Assembly: GCA_022820625.1 (NCBI GenBank)
Contig: JAJEFE010000070.1
Span: 36,105 to 100,104, forward strand
Direction of reading: 5' to 3'
From: Gammaproteobacteria bacterium
GTDB taxonomy: Bacteria > Pseudomonadota > Gammaproteobacteria > Steroidobacterales > Rariloculaceae
DNA: 64,000 bases
The translations under genes were made by a program, and so were the position numbers. Positions within the stretch are counted from its first letter, which is position 1. Each line of letters starts with the position of its first letter. Shown piece by piece: positions 25,337-35,514 of this stretch. A model generated the notes under the pieces. The model was not told the DNA's origin. It searched no databases and saw nothing but the letters and a program-made list of their open reading frames with translations.

Positions 25337-26635
25337 CTAGCGCTGATCGACCAGCACGTAGTCCCGCTGTGCCGGCCCGATGTAGAGCTGCCGGGGCCGA
25401 CCGATCCGCGACTCCGGATCGCGCACCATCTCGCGCCAGTGCGCCACCCAGCCGACGGTGCGGGCGATGGCGAACAACACGGTGAACATGGACTTCGGGA
25501 TCCCCAGCGCCCGGTAGATGATCCCCGAGTAGAAATCCACGTTGGGATACAGGTTCTTCTCGATGAAGTACTCGTCCTTCAGCGCGATCTGTTCCAGTTC
25601 CAGCGCCAGTTCGAACAGCGGACCGTCCTGACTGGCGCCGAGCTTCTCCAACAGCCGGTGGCACATGCGGCGGATGATGGCCGCGCGCGGATCGTAGTTC
25701 TTGTAGACCCGATGCCCGAATCCCATCAGCCGGAACGGATCGTTCCGGTCCTTGGCCCGGTCGACGTATTCCCGGATTCGGCTCCGGTCGCCGATCTCCT
25801 CCAGCATGTTGATCACCGCCTCGTTGGCGCCGCCGTGGGCCGGCCCCCAAAGCGCGGAGATCCCCGCGGAGATGGCCGAGTAGGGATTGGTGCCGGAACT
25901 GCCTGCAAAGCGTACGGTGGACGTGCTGCAATTCTGCTCATGGTCGGCATGAAGGATAAACAGCAGGTCCAGGGCCTGCGCGGCGACCGGGTCGATCTCG
26001 TACGGAGCCGGCGGAACCGAGAAGAACATGTGCAGGAGGTTGCTGCAGTAGTCCAGCTCGTTCCTCGGGTACACGAAGGGCTGGCCCAGGGAATGCTTGT
26101 AGGCCGCCGCGGCGATCGTCGGGATCTTGGCGATGATGCGGTGCGCGAAGATGTCGCGATGCCTGGCGTTCTGGATGTTCATGCTGTCGTGGTAAAACGC
26201 CGACATGCAGGCGACAACGCCCGAGACCATCGCCATCGGGTGCGCGTCGTGGTGGAAACCGTTGAAAAACCGCAGGAACGACTCGTTGAGCATCGTATGG
26301 GTGCGGATGGCCATGTCGAACTCCGCCAGTTCAGCGGGTTTCGGCAGTTCGCCGTACAGCAACAGGTACGCGACTTCGATGAAAGTCGATTGCTCGGCAA
26401 GCTGCTCGATGGGATAGCCGCGGTAGTGCAGGACCCCCTGCTCGCCGTCGATGTAGGTGATGGTGCTGGAGCAGGAGGCGGTGGCGCCGAAGCCCGGATC
26501 GTAGGTGAATACGCCTTGATTTCTGTATAGCTGGGAAATTTCAAGAACATTCGGCCCGGCGGTGCCGGAGCGCTCCCGCAACTCCATTTCCGCGCCGGAA
26601 CCGGCTTCAACCACACTGTAGCGCCTTTCGCCCAT
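25337..26635 (-). CDS. gltA: Citrate synthase (type II)
   Basis: Condenses acetyl-CoA with oxaloacetate to enter the TCA cycle. The 432-residue protein has catalytic residues in [27 protein letters not shown] and [15 protein letters not shown]. The N-terminal beta domain is present, as in the hexameric gram-negative enzymes. I chose the ATG at 26635 (start MGERRYSVV), with AGGTG 6 bases upstream; a GTG at 26713 would add 26 residues but has no ribosome site. It sits downstream of rpmE and upstream of the transporter operon. Confidence 0.94.
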   Translation of the reverse strand: MGERRYSVVEAGSGAEMELRERSGTAGPNVLEISQLYRNQGVFTYDPGFGATASCSSTITYIDGEQGVLHYRGYPIEQLAEQSTFIEVAYLLLYGELPKPAELAEFDMAIRTHTMLNESFLRFFNGFHHDAHPMAMVSGVVACMSAFYHDSMNIQNARHRDIFAHRIIAKIPTIAAAAYKHSLGQPFVYPRNELDYCSNLLHMFFSVPPAPYEIDPVAAQALDLLFILHADHEQNCSTSTVRFAGSSGTNPYSAISAGISALWGPAHGGANEAVINMLEEIGDRSRIREYVDRAKDRNDPFRLMGFGHRVYKNYDPRAAIIRRMCHRLLEKLGASQDGPLFELALELEQIALKDEYFIEKNLYPNVDFYSGIIYRALGIPKSMFTVLFAIARTVGWVAHWREMVRDPESRIGRPRQLYIGPAQRDYVLVDQR

Positions 26636-26747
26636 ACGTCGCACCTGTTCCTTCGGAATTGTTTGACCGTCCTCGGCCGGAGCGGCCTTGGTCACGGCGT
26701 ATGCGCTTCGCACGGGCCGAGAGCCGTCAAGCGCATCAGAACTTTTT

Positions 26748-26756
26748 ATTATAACA
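26748..26756 (-). promoter_or_regulatory. Candidate extended -10 promoter of gltA
   Basis: On the minus strand the sequence reads TGTTATAAT, a consensus -10 hexamer with the extended TG, about 110 bases before the chosen gltA ATG. No good -35 is visible, as expected for extended -10 promoters. A short hairpin with GAGCC/GGCTC arms (about 26764-26780) lies just upstream. Confidence 0.45.
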
Positions 26757-26813
26757 GGCTAGTGAGCCGCTTGGGGGCTCAATTTCGAGTGAATTCGGGT
26801 GAACTTCTATTAA

Positions 26814-27038
26814 TTATTGTCGTTCGCGCGCAACAGACGAGCGGCTGTAGCGCCTGCGGAACTTGTCGACGCGCCCACCCGTATCGACGATCTTCTGCGT
26901 GCCGGTATAGAAGGGATGACAGGCGGAACAGATTTCCACGCGCAGATCCTTGCCCAGCGTGGACCGGGTTGCGAACTCGTTGCCGCAGCCACAGGTCACC
27001 TTGATTTCGGCGTAGGCCGGATGGATGTCGGCTCTCAT
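26814..27038 (-). CDS. rpmE: 50S ribosomal protein L31
   Basis: The 74-residue protein is a zinc-type L31. It has the CGCGNEF pair and the [13 protein letters not shown] motif, giving four Cys ligands. It binds the large subunit near the 5S rRNA and bridges to the small subunit. The lone gene lies between rdgB and gltA on the same strand. The Cys-containing form is the one used when zinc is plentiful. Confidence 0.93.
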   Translation of the reverse strand: MRADIHPAYAEIKVTCGCGNEFATRSTLGKDLRVEICSACHPFYTGTQKIVDTGGRVDKFRRRYSRSSVARERQ

Positions 27039-27126
27039 GATCGGACAGTCCAGCGGGAAAGGCGCGAGAGCATACTGCCCCCGGCAGCGAATGACAAGCA
27101 GCCGGAGATGGCGGCGGCCAGCGGCG

Positions 27127-27741
27127 TCAGCCGGTTGCCGTCAGCTCCCGAAGCGCTTTCTCGATCTGTGCCAGCGCCTGCCCGCGGTGGCTGACGCGGT
27201 TCTTGACTTCTGCCTTCAACTCCGCTGCAGTGGCGCCCAGGCGCGGGTCGAAGAAAACCGGATCGTAGCCGAATCCCGACGTGCCGCGCGGTTCGCGCAC
27301 GATCGATCCGCGCCACTCGCCCGTACCTATAAGCGGCATCGGATCGTCCCAGCGCACCAGCGCCACCACCACGCAGCAAAACCGCGCCCCGCGATCGGGG
27401 CCGGACACATCCTCCATCAGTTCGAGCAGCTTGGCGATGTTCGCCCGCGAACCACCGCCATCGGCGAAACGGGCCGATCGCACGCCCGGAGCGCCGTCCA
27501 GGGCGTCCACAGCCAGGCCGGAGTCGTCCGCGATGGCCGCGAGCCCGGTCGCGGCGGCCGCGTGGCGCGCCTTGAGCAAAGCGTTTTCCAGAAAAGTCCG
27601 GCCGGTCTCTTCGGGCGACTCGAGGCCGAACTCGTTCCTCGCCACCAGGGTAATGCCCGTCGGCGCAAGCAATGCCTCGAGTTCCGAAAACTTGCCCGTG
27701 TTGCCGCTGGCGAAAATCCACCGACCGGCCCGGTCAGTCAC
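27127..27741 (-). CDS. rdgB: XTP/dITP diphosphatase (RdgB/HAM1)
   Basis: House-cleaning pyrophosphatase that hydrolyses dITP, XTP and related non-canonical nucleotides. The 204-residue protein has the substrate loop [29 protein letters not shown], the catalytic [23 protein letters not shown] stretch, and [19 protein letters not shown]. The start is GTG at 27741, which overlaps the rph stop by four bases (GTGA), indicating coupling with rph. Confidence 0.94.
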   Translation of the reverse strand: MTDRAGRWIFASGNTGKFSELEALLAPTGITLVARNEFGLESPEETGRTFLENALLKARHAAAATGLAAIADDSGLAVDALDGAPGVRSARFADGGGSRANIAKLLELMEDVSGPDRGARFCCVVVALVRWDDPMPLIGTGEWRGSIVREPRGTSGFGYDPVFFDPRLGATAAELKAEVKNRVSHRGQALAQIEKALRELTATG

Positions 27742-28472
27742 CGCTTCAGCACCTCGGACTGCGCCTCGAGCAGTCGGCTCGTCCCCAGCGAGGCCAGATC
27801 GAGGAGCCGGTCCAGTTCCCCCCGCCGAAAGGCATGTCCCTCCGCCGTTCCCTGTACTTCGATGTACCCGCCGGCGTCATTCATCACCACGTTCATGTCC
27901 GTCTCGGCTTCGGCGTCCTCGGCGTAGTCCAGGTCCAGAACCGGTTCGCCCCGGTAGATCCCCACGGAAACGGCGGACACCTGGCCGTGGATCGGATCCC
28001 TGGCCAGCTTCCCCGCCTGCAGGGTCTTCTCCACTGCAAGCGCCAGCGCCACGTAGCCCCCCGTGACGGCGGCCGTTCGTGTCCCCCCGTCCGCCTGCAG
28101 GACATCGCAGTCAATGGTGATGGTTCGCTCCCCCAGGGCGGAACGATCAACCACCGCTCGCAGGCTGCGGCCAATCAACCGCTGAATCTCCACGGTTCGG
28201 CCATCCTGCTTGCCACGGACGGCCTCCCGAAAATGCCGGGTATGGGTCGCACGCGGCAACATACCGTATTCGGCCGTCACCCAGCCTTCGCCGCGGCCCT
28301 TCAGAAACGGCGGCACGCGCTTCTCGACGCTCGCGGTGACCAGCACCCGCGTACCCCCGAATTCCGCCAGTACCGAACCCTCGGCATGGGCCACAAAGTT
28401 CGGCACGAACCGCACGGCGCGCATTTCATCCGCCTTGCGCCCGCTGGGCCTGATCGGCGACTCATCCTTCAT
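27738..28472 (-). CDS. rph: Ribonuclease PH
   Basis: Phosphorolytic 3'-5' exoribonuclease that trims tRNA 3' ends. The 244-residue protein starts [22 protein letters not shown], with the family N-terminus RPxGR..D..R. It also has [21 protein letters not shown], the phosphate-binding [14 protein letters not shown] and [18 protein letters not shown]. The start is the ATG at 28472 with GAGG 8 bases upstream. It is followed by rdgB and divergent from yicC, as in many gammaproteobacteria. Confidence 0.95.
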   Translation of the reverse strand: MKDESPIRPSGRKADEMRAVRFVPNFVAHAEGSVLAEFGGTRVLVTASVEKRVPPFLKGRGEGWVTAEYGMLPRATHTRHFREAVRGKQDGRTVEIQRLIGRSLRAVVDRSALGERTITIDCDVLQADGGTRTAAVTGGYVALALAVEKTLQAGKLARDPIHGQVSAVSVGIYRGEPVLDLDYAEDAEAETDMNVVMNDAGGYIEVQGTAEGHAFRRGELDRLLDLASLGTSRLLEAQSEVLKR

Positions 28473-28664
28473 TTCCGAACCTCGCATGGGAGAGGCGCAT
28501 ATCCTAACCCGCAAGGCCCGCAAAAAGAGATTTCGGAATGTGTCCGGCGCACACGGGCTGAACGACCGACGCAGCCACCGGCGCGACGTTCGGTTAGACT
28601 TGCGCAGCGCCGCGTCGTGACTTGTACGGCACGGCTTGACCCTCATCGGCAAGGCATATCTACC

Positions 28665-29531
28665 ATGGCAAGCAGCATGACCGGTTTTGCCCGCTCCCAG
28701 GCTCTGGCCGTGCCGTTCCGGCTGGTCTGGGAAGTGCGCAGCGTCAATCACCGGTTCCTGGACACCACCGTGCGTTTACCCACTGAACTGCGCTCGCTGG
28801 AAACCGGCTGCCGTGCCCGGGTCAACGCCGCCCTGGCGCGCGGCAAGGTCGACTGCACCCTTACCGTCTCCCGCGACCGGGACCATCATGGCGGTGTCGA
28901 GTTGAGTGACAACGCGGTCGAGGACCTGTTGTCGCTGCAGACGCGCGTGCGTGAGATGACCCCCGATGCAAGCCCACTGTCGGTGGGCGAGGTGTTGCGC
29001 TGGCCGGGCGTGGTTCAGGAAGCCACGTACGAATCCTCGACGATGGAACCCGCAGTGGCTGCGGCGCTCGACGACGCACTGAAGTCGTTGGCAGAGGCGA
29101 GAAAGCGGGAAGGGAAGCGCCTGGCGGCTGCGGTTCTTGAGCGTTGCCAGGGAATGAAAACCATCATCGCCGATATGCAGCCCCGAATCGGCCAGGCGGA
29201 ACAGCGCTATCGGAGCAAACTCCGGCAGCGACTCGAACGGCTCGCCGTCGATGCCAACCCGCAGCGGCTGGAACAGGAGTTGGCGCAACTGGCCCAGCGC
29301 CTGGACATCTCCGAGGAAATCGATCGTCTCGCCAGCCATATCGAGGAGGTGGAAACGGTCCTTGCCCGCGACGAACCCATGGGGCGGCGGCTGGACTTCC
29401 TCGTCCAGGAACTCAATCGCGAAGCCAATACTCTCGCCTCCAAGTCACAGGACACCGACCTCACCCGCGGCGCAGTCGAACTCAAGGTCCTGGTCGAGCA
29501 GGTACGCGAGCAGGTCCAGAACCTGGAATAA
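28665..29531 (+). CDS. yicC: YicC family endoribonuclease
   Basis: The 288-residue protein begins [12 protein letters not shown] and has the family pattern [25 protein letters not shown], and the C-terminal DUF1732 segment with [35 protein letters not shown]. YicC proteins are metal-dependent endoribonucleases implicated in RNA turnover. AAGG lies about 10 bases before the ATG. The gene precedes gmk, the usual order. Confidence 0.93.
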   Translation: MASSMTGFARSQALAVPFRLVWEVRSVNHRFLDTTVRLPTELRSLETGCRARVNAALARGKVDCTLTVSRDRDHHGGVELSDNAVEDLLSLQTRVREMTPDASPLSVGEVLRWPGVVQEATYESSTMEPAVAAALDDALKSLAEARKREGKRLAAAVLERCQGMKTIIADMQPRIGQAEQRYRSKLRQRLERLAVDANPQRLEQELAQLAQRLDISEEIDRLASHIEEVETVLARDEPMGRRLDFLVQELNREANTLASKSQDTDLTRGAVELKVLVEQVREQVQNLE

Positions 29532-29535
29532 GGCC

Positions 29536-30168
29536 ATGCCGAGGAGCCAACGCGGTGGACTGATCGTGATCTCCGCGCCCTCGGGCGCCGGCAAGACCAC
29601 GCTGGTGCGCAAGGCACTCGATTCACGCGATAATCTTGAATTCTCCGTATCTTGTACCACGCGGCCGCCGCGCGCCCGGGAAAAGGACGGGGTTGATTAC
29701 TGCTTCGTCTCCAAGAGCGAATTCCGGAACATGATTTCCAGGGACGAATTCCTGGAATACGCCCAGGTTTTCGACCACTGGTACGGCACCAGCCGGGATT
29801 CGGTAGAGGCATTGCGCGCCAGGGGCAAGACAGTCCTGCTGGAGATCGACTGGCAGGGAGCCGCACAGATCCGCCAACGGGAACGATCCGCCGTCAGCGT
29901 GTTCATTCTCCCTCCGAGCCGAGCGGAACTGGAACGGCGTTTACGCGGCCGCGGCACGGACACCAAGGAAAATATCGGCCGGCGCCTGCGCGACGCCCTG
30001 ACCGACATGGCCCAGTGGAAGAATTTCGACTACGTCCTCATCAACAAAGACATCGATACCACCCTGACACAATTCAAATCGATCCTCGACGGCCAGGGCG
30101 ATGCACACCACGTCGATTCACCGACCGTGCGGCGCAAGGCCGCGCGAATCCTTGCCGACAACGCCTGA
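29536..30168 (+). CDS. gmk: Guanylate kinase
   Basis: Phosphorylates GMP to GDP. The 210-residue protein shows Walker A IVISAPSGAGKTTLV, SVSCTTRPPRAREKDGVDYCFVS (GMP-binding), YGTSRDSVEA and LLEIDWQGAAQIR. The ATG at 29536 lies four bases after the yicC stop, so translation is probably coupled. The AAGG near the start overlaps the yicC stop codon. Confidence 0.95.
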   Translation: MPRSQRGGLIVISAPSGAGKTTLVRKALDSRDNLEFSVSCTTRPPRAREKDGVDYCFVSKSEFRNMISRDEFLEYAQVFDHWYGTSRDSVEALRARGKTVLLEIDWQGAAQIRQRERSAVSVFILPPSRAELERRLRGRGTDTKENIGRRLRDALTDMAQWKNFDYVLINKDIDTTLTQFKSILDGQGDAHHVDSPTVRRKAARILADNA

Positions 30169-30560
30169 TCAAAGCTACTTCAACCACTGACCAAGGATGC
30201 AAATGGACAGGGCCTGAGCGCGTCGTGTGCGCGGCGCGAAGCCATGGATGGCAGGAGCGCCGCGCGCCGATCCGAGCCCGCCAGGGATGGCGGGCTCGGT
30301 TTAGCGCTCAGGCCCTGTCCATTTGCATCCGCCCCCACGGCAAGCAATGCCCCTTCCAGCGGGCACCGGCGATCGAGCAGTACGACCTGTCCATAAGCAC
30401 CCTCCCCTCCCGAACCAGTAGCGCACCGAGCCTCATCCTTATGCATCAGCCAATCCCGTTTCCGGGAGAATAGGAGCTGACTCCGGTAGCCGCTATGTGC
30501 CCGTTGCAGTAAACTGATCCCACGCTTTGAAAGTGGACTTGTTCCCCGGAGGAATGCGCA
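30169..30560. other. Intergenic region between gmk and rpoZ with stem-loop element copy C
   Basis: A 392-bp gap in an otherwise compact gene run. It contains the best-preserved copy of the structured repeat (30195-30330). The rest (30331-30560) shows no gene and no strong terminator; it presumably carries the rpoZ-spoT promoter. I see no tRNA or recognisable small RNA. Confidence 0.6.
30195..30330. repeat. Dispersed structured repeat, copy C (perfect 27-bp outer stem)
   Basis: The outer arms 30195-30221 and 30304-30330 are exact reverse complements over 27 bp. The interior starts GTCGT and has two hairpins: one with GCGCGGCG/CGCCGCGC arms around GCCATGGATGGCAGGAG, and a second with a perfect 11-bp stem (CCGAGCCCGCC and its complement) around AGGGAT. 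As a folded strand it would make a three-way junction. The parts match copies A and B in order and motifs. It is between gmk and rpoZ. Confidence 0.85.
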
Positions 30561-30860
30561 GTGGCCCGGATCACCGTAGAGGACTGCACCGATAACGTAT
30601 CGAACCTGTTCCAGCTCGTGCTGGTGGCCGCCAAGCGCGCCCGCCAACTGGCCAACGGCGCCGAGCCGCTGGTGCCCTGGGAGAACGACAAGCCCACGGT
30701 GGTCGCGCTACGGGAGGTCGCCGAGGGCTATGTCACCGAGTCCATACTGGAAGAGCGTGAACGATCGTCGGATGAACTGGCCGATGGCGAGCAGGCGCCC
30801 TCCACGCTGCCTGGAGACCTGTTTCTGCCCGGTCCGTTTTTCTCGGCGAGTAACGAATGA
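30561..30860 (+). CDS. rpoZ: RNA polymerase omega subunit
   Basis: The 99-residue protein starts [30 protein letters not shown], the standard omega N-terminus, and has [13 protein letters not shown]; it helps assemble beta prime. The start is a GTG at 30561 with GGAGG 8 bases upstream. The C-terminal 20 residues are longer and Pro-rich compared with E. coli. It lies directly before spoT, the usual order. Confidence 0.94.
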   Translation: MARITVEDCTDNVSNLFQLVLVAAKRARQLANGAEPLVPWENDKPTVVALREVAEGYVTESILEERERSSDELADGEQAPSTLPGDLFLPGPFFSASNE

Positions 30861-30893
30861 GGTCACCGCCAACTGCGAGGAGCGGGAGCTCGC

Positions 30894-33047
30894 ATGGACT
30901 ATTCGGCCGCAATCAGAGAACGTCTGCCGTCAATGTGGCGGGCGGATGGTGTCGGCGAACTCATGGGGAAGCTCGAGAGCTATCTCCCCGAGTCCGAACT
31001 GCCCGGAATCCTTGACGCCTATGAAGCCGCCTCCGCGGCTCACGACGGACAACAGCGGCTCAGCGGCGACGACTACATAAGCCACCCGATCGCCGTCGCC
31101 CGCATCCTCGCGGACCTGCACCTGGACCCCGGCTCGATCAAGGCGGCGCTGCTGCACGACGTGCTCGAGGATACGCCCTGCTCCCTGGACGACATCAACG
31201 GGCGGTTCGGGGAAGATGTGGCGTTGCTGGTCGACGGCGTCAGCAAGCTGGACAAGCTGCGGTTCGACAGCGCGGTGGAAGCCCAGGCCGAATCCTTCCG
31301 CAAGATGCTCCTGGCCATGGTGCAGGATCTGAGGGTCATCCTGGTCAAGCTGGCCGACCGAACCCACAACATGCGCACCATCGAGCACCTGCCCGCGGAA
31401 AAGCGGCGGCGGATCGCCAAGGAGACGCTGGAGATCTACGCTCCGATCGCCAACCGCCTGGGCATGTACAGCCTGAAGGTGGAGCTGGAAGACCTGGGCT
31501 TCAGGGCTTTCACACCGTTCCGGTACCGGGTGCTGGATCGCGCCCTTCGGCGCTCCCGGGGCAGTCAGCGCCAGTTTCTGCGCAGGATCGTCTCGAAACT
31601 GAAGAAACGGATCGCCGAGCGCGAGATCGAAGCGCGCCTGGTGGCCCGGGAAAAGCGGCTCTACAGCATCTACTCCAAGATGCGCCGGAAACATATCCCG
31701 CTATCCGAAATCGTGGATGTTTTCGGCGTGAGAATCGTCGTCGCCGACATCGATACCTGCTATCGAATGCTGGGACTCGTCCACGAACTCTACAAGCCCA
31801 TGCCGGGCCGCTTCAAGGACTACATTTCGATCCCCCGGGTCAATGGCTACCAGTCCCTGCACACGACCCTGTTCGGGCCCAAGAGCATGCCGCTGGAGGT
31901 GCAGATCAGGACCGAGGAGATGGATCAGGTCGCCGAGCGGGGAATCGCCGCGCATTGGCAATACAAGGCCGTGGACAAGCTGACGCACGGGGCGGAGGCC
32001 AGGGCCCGGGAGTGGCTGCAGAACCTCATGGAGATGCAGCAGGCCGCCAATTCGGAGGAGTTCCTGGAAACCGTCAAGACCGACCTGTTCCCCGACAAGG
32101 TCTACGTGTTCACGCCGAAGGGCGACATCATGCGGCTGCCCCGGGGCGCCACTGCCGTGGACTTCGCCTATGCCGTGCACACCGACATCGGGAATCGATG
32201 CATCGCCGCCAAGATCGCCCGTAGGGAAGTTCCCCTGAACACCACGCTCAACAACGGTGATACGGTGGAGATCGTCACCGCCCGTTCGGCGCGCCCGAAT
32301 CCCAACTGGGTCAATTTGGTCACCACCGGCAAGGCCCGCAATGCCATTCGTGCCTACCTGAAGAACCTGAAACGCGAGGAAGCCCACGATCTGGGCAAAC
32401 AGCTCCTCAGCCAGGCCCTCAGGCCGTACTCGTTGAACCTTCGCCGCCTGCGAAAGGCCCAGAGAGGGCGCCTGATCGAGGAACTGGGTATATCCGCAAT
32501 GGACGAAGTCTACGAACAGATCGGGCTTGGCGAGCGCCTGGCGCCGGTTGTGGCCGGCATGCTGGCGCAGCAACTGGGCGAAGAAAGCGGTGGCGAAGTG
32601 CCGAAGAAGCCGCTCGAAATCGCCGGTACCGAAGGGCTTCTGGTGACCTACGCGGGCTGCTGCCACCCGATACCGGGCGACGGCATCGTCGGCTACATGT
32701 CCAGCGGACGAGGCGTGATCATTCACCGCGACAAGTGCCACAACGTCGCGGACTATCGCAAGCAACCCGCCAAGTGGATTCCGGTGGACTGGCGCCAGGG
32801 CGTTTCGGGCGAGTTCCAGTCGGAGATTCGGGTCAGGACCCTGAACCGGGTCGGCCTGCTCGCAGACGTGGCGGGCCGAATTTCCGCAACCTTCAGCAAC
32901 ATTCGACACGTCAGCGTCGAATCCGCCGATGACGAGTCCATGCTGCTGTTCCGGCTGAACGTGCGCGACCGCCGTCACCTGGCTCAGGTCATGCGCAGCA
33001 TCCGCACGAATCCGGAAGTGGTCCGTGTCTCGCGAACTCCGGCGTAA
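30894..33047 (+). CDS. spoT: Bifunctional (p)ppGpp synthetase/hydrolase
   Basis: Stringent response enzyme that makes and degrades (p)ppGpp. The 717-residue protein has an N-terminal HD hydrolase domain (ALLHDVLEDTP, LADRTHNMRT), a synthetase domain with the G-loop GRFKDYISIPRVNGYQSLHT, a TGS domain (VYVFTPKGDIMRLPRGATAVDFAYAVHT), a zinc-finger-like CCHPIPGD and a C-terminal ACT domain. Both catalytic halves keep their motifs, so it is probably bifunctional. It sits in the gmk-rpoZ-spoT-ridA-recG run. Confidence 0.95.
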   Translation: MDYSAAIRERLPSMWRADGVGELMGKLESYLPESELPGILDAYEAASAAHDGQQRLSGDDYISHPIAVARILADLHLDPGSIKAALLHDVLEDTPCSLDDINGRFGEDVALLVDGVSKLDKLRFDSAVEAQAESFRKMLLAMVQDLRVILVKLADRTHNMRTIEHLPAEKRRRIAKETLEIYAPIANRLGMYSLKVELEDLGFRAFTPFRYRVLDRALRRSRGSQRQFLRRIVSKLKKRIAEREIEARLVAREKRLYSIYSKMRRKHIPLSEIVDVFGVRIVVADIDTCYRMLGLVHELYKPMPGRFKDYISIPRVNGYQSLHTTLFGPKSMPLEVQIRTEEMDQVAERGIAAHWQYKAVDKLTHGAEARAREWLQNLMEMQQAANSEEFLETVKTDLFPDKVYVFTPKGDIMRLPRGATAVDFAYAVHTDIGNRCIAAKIARREVPLNTTLNNGDTVEIVTARSARPNPNWVNLVTTGKARNAIRAYLKNLKREEAHDLGKQLLSQALRPYSLNLRRLRKAQRGRLIEELGISAMDEVYEQIGLGERLAPVVAGMLAQQLGEESGGEVPKKPLEIAGTEGLLVTYAGCCHPIPGDGIVGYMSSGRGVIIHRDKCHNVADYRKQPAKWIPVDWRQGVSGEFQSEIRVRTLNRVGLLADVAGRISATFSNIRHVSVESADDESMLLFRLNVRDRRHLAQVMRSIRTNPEVVRVSRTPA

Positions 33048-33050
33048 CCC

Positions 33051-33431
33051 ATGGCATTCGAAACCATCCACACCGCCGCCGCCCCTGCCGCCATTGGAAC
33101 CTACAGTCAGGCCGTTCGCACGGGGAAAACGGTCTACCTGTCCGGCCAGATTCCCCTGGATCCGGGCACCATGGAACTGGTGGCGGGCGGCATCGACGTC
33201 CAGATTCGCCAGGTCTTCGACAACCTCGCCGCCGTTGCGCAGGCGGCCGGCGGCGGGCTGGGCGACATCGTCAAGCTCACCATCTATCTCACCGATCTGG
33301 GGCATTTCCCCCGGGTCAACGAGATCATGTCGCAATACTTCCAGGAGCCCTACCCTGCCCGCGCCGCCATCGGCGTGGCGGCGCTGCCGAAGGCGGCAGC
33401 GGTTGAGATGGACGCGGTTCTGGTTGTCTGA
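33051..33431 (+). CDS. ridA: 2-iminobutanoate/2-iminopropanoate deaminase RidA
   Basis: Removes reactive enamine/imine intermediates released by PLP enzymes. The 126-residue protein has [30 protein letters not shown] and the [22 protein letters not shown] end with the substrate-binding Arg. Three bases separate it from spoT. Its end overlaps the proposed recG start by 8 bp. Confidence 0.95.
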   Translation: MAFETIHTAAAPAAIGTYSQAVRTGKTVYLSGQIPLDPGTMELVAGGIDVQIRQVFDNLAAVAQAAGGGLGDIVKLTIYLTDLGHFPRVNEIMSQYFQEPYPARAAIGVAALPKAAAVEMDAVLVV

Positions 33432-35514
33432 CCGCGCCGATACCCGCCGTTCCGCTCTGGCAAGGCCGGTCGCGGCGCTTCGTGGCGTCGGCCCGCGAAT
33501 CGCGGAGCGGTTGGCGCGCCTCGGGGTGGAGCGGATCGCGGACTTGCTCTGCCTGCTGCCCCTTCGATACGAGGATCGAACCCGGATCAGGCCCCTTGGC
33601 GGTCTGATGCCCGGCGAGCGGGTCCTGATCGAGGGCGAAGTGGAACTCGCCGAGGTAGCGTTCCGCCGCCGCCGTTCCCTTCTCTGCCGGGTCGCCGACG
33701 GTACCGGCGCGATGACGGTGCGATTCTTCCACTTCAACCGCGTTCAGCAAGAACAACTGGTGCGCGGCGCGCGTGTGCGCTGTTTCGGAGACGTCCGGAA
33801 CGGGCCGACGGGCCTTGAAATGATTCATCCCGAGTACCGCATCATCGGCGCCGAGCCGGAACCCCCGGGCACCGCCCTGACCCCTATCTATCCAACCACC
33901 GAAGGGTTGCACCAGCAACGGCTGCGCCGATTCATCCAGCAGGCCATGGCCGTGATGGAAAAGACCGACGCAGTCGACTACCTGCATGACCGGTTACCCG
34001 AGGGCTACCCGGAATTCGGCGAGTCGATCCGATTCCTGCACGGCCCGCCCCAGGGCGCCGACATCGACCCGTTGCTGGCGGGCAGCCATCCTTGCCAGAG
34101 ACGGCTCGCGCTGGAAGAACTGGTGGCTCAGCGGCTGAGCCTGCAGCGGCTCAACCTGGGCCGCCGCCGCGAACACGCGATAAATCTTCAGGATGAGCGC
34201 GGACTGCTTGAGGCGTTCAGATCGCAGCTGCCGTTTCGAATGACCCGGGCCCAGCAGGCGGCGCTGGGCGAGATACTGGCGGATCTGGCCACCGCCTCAC
34301 CCATGCACCGGCTGCTGCAAGGCGACGTAGGGTCGGGAAAGACCGTCGTTGCCGCCGCGTCGGCCGTTGCGGCAGCTTCGGCGGGCTATCAGACCGCCGT
34401 GATGGTGCCCACCGAGCTGCTGGCCGAACAGCAGCACAAGACGATCGCCGGCTGGCTGAGCTCCCTGGAAGTCCAGGTCCGCCTGCTCACCGGATCGGTG
34501 ACCGGTTATGCACGCAAGCAGGTACTCGAAGAGATCGGATCAGGCCACGCCCGGGTCATCGTCGGCACCCATGCCCTGTTCCAGCAGGGCGTCCGGTTCG
34601 CGCGGCTTGCGCTGATCGTCGTCGACGAGCAACATCGTTTCGGGGTCAACCAGCGCCTGGAATTGAAGCAGAAAGGCCGCAAGGGCCTGCTCGCGCCTCA
34701 CCAGTTGGTGATGACGGCAACGCCCATCCCAAGGACTCTGACGATGACCGCCTACGCCGACCTGGATTGCTCGATCATCGACGAGTTGCCGCCGGGACGC
34801 CAACCCGTGGGCACAGCCGTAATGCCGCAAAGCCGCCGTGCCGAACTGGTGCAGCGCGTTCGCGCACACTGCGGCGGCGGCCGCCAAGCCTACTGGGTCT
34901 GTCCGCTGATCGAGGAATCGGAGAATCTCGACTACCAGGCAGCCGCCGAAGTCGGCCGGGAACTGGCTGGCGCCCTCCCGGATCTCAACGTGGGCCTGGT
35001 CCACGGACGAATGTCCGCGAGCGAGAAGGATCTCGTCATGCGTGAATTCAGTTCGGGCCGGCTGCACGTCCTGGTGGCTACCACCGTGGTGGAGGTGGGA
35101 GTGGACGTTCCCAATGCGAGCCTGATGGTGATCGAAAACGCGGAGCGCATGGGCCTCTCCCAGTTGCACCAATTGCGCGGCCGCGTGGGCCGCGGGCGCG
35201 ATGCGTCGCACTGCATTCTGCTCTACAAACCGCCGCTCACCGACCTGGCCGAGGCGCGTTTGCGCGTGCTGCGCTCCACCACCGACGGCTTTGAGATCGC
35301 GCAGAAGGACCTGGAGTTGAGGGGGCCCGGCGAGGTCCTGGGCACGCGCCAGACCGGACTCATGCAGCTCAGGGTTGCGGACATCGTCAGGGACGCCGAC
35401 CTGCTGCCGGACGTCATCCGCATTTCGGACGAACTGTTGACCCGGTATCCCCGGCGGGTCGATCCGTTGATCGAGCGCTGGACCCGCGGCGGCTCCGAGT
35501 ACGCGAAGGTATGA
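33424..35514 (+). CDS. recG: ATP-dependent DNA helicase RecG
   Basis: Branch-migrating helicase for stalled forks and Holliday junctions. The 696-residue protein has the N-terminal wedge domain beginning [20 protein letters not shown], then Walker [16 protein letters not shown] (DExH), TATPIPRTL, and [32 protein letters not shown] motifs. The start is assigned to TTG at 33424, inside the ridA 3' end, because the next in-frame start codons lie after conserved residues; the length then matches the family (about 693). The stop overlaps ubiA as ATGA. Confidence 0.93.
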   Translation: MSDRADTRRSALARPVAALRGVGPRIAERLARLGVERIADLLCLLPLRYEDRTRIRPLGGLMPGERVLIEGEVELAEVAFRRRRSLLCRVADGTGAMTVRFFHFNRVQQEQLVRGARVRCFGDVRNGPTGLEMIHPEYRIIGAEPEPPGTALTPIYPTTEGLHQQRLRRFIQQAMAVMEKTDAVDYLHDRLPEGYPEFGESIRFLHGPPQGADIDPLLAGSHPCQRRLALEELVAQRLSLQRLNLGRRREHAINLQDERGLLEAFRSQLPFRMTRAQQAALGEILADLATASPMHRLLQGDVGSGKTVVAAASAVAAASAGYQTAVMVPTELLAEQQHKTIAGWLSSLEVQVRLLTGSVTGYARKQVLEEIGSGHARVIVGTHALFQQGVRFARLALIVVDEQHRFGVNQRLELKQKGRKGLLAPHQLVMTATPIPRTLTMTAYADLDCSIIDELPPGRQPVGTAVMPQSRRAELVQRVRAHCGGGRQAYWVCPLIEESENLDYQAAAEVGRELAGALPDLNVGLVHGRMSASEKDLVMREFSSGRLHVLVATTVVEVGVDVPNASLMVIENAERMGLSQLHQLRGRVGRGRDASHCILLYKPPLTDLAEARLRVLRSTTDGFEIAQKDLELRGPGEVLGTRQTGLMQLRVADIVRDADLLPDVIRISDELLTRYPRRVDPLIERWTRGGSEYAKV

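Noticed and set aside
31701..33737. A 678-codon minus-strand frame across spoT and ridA
   Set aside because: Crosses several conserved genes in the wrong direction and has no recognisable pattern.
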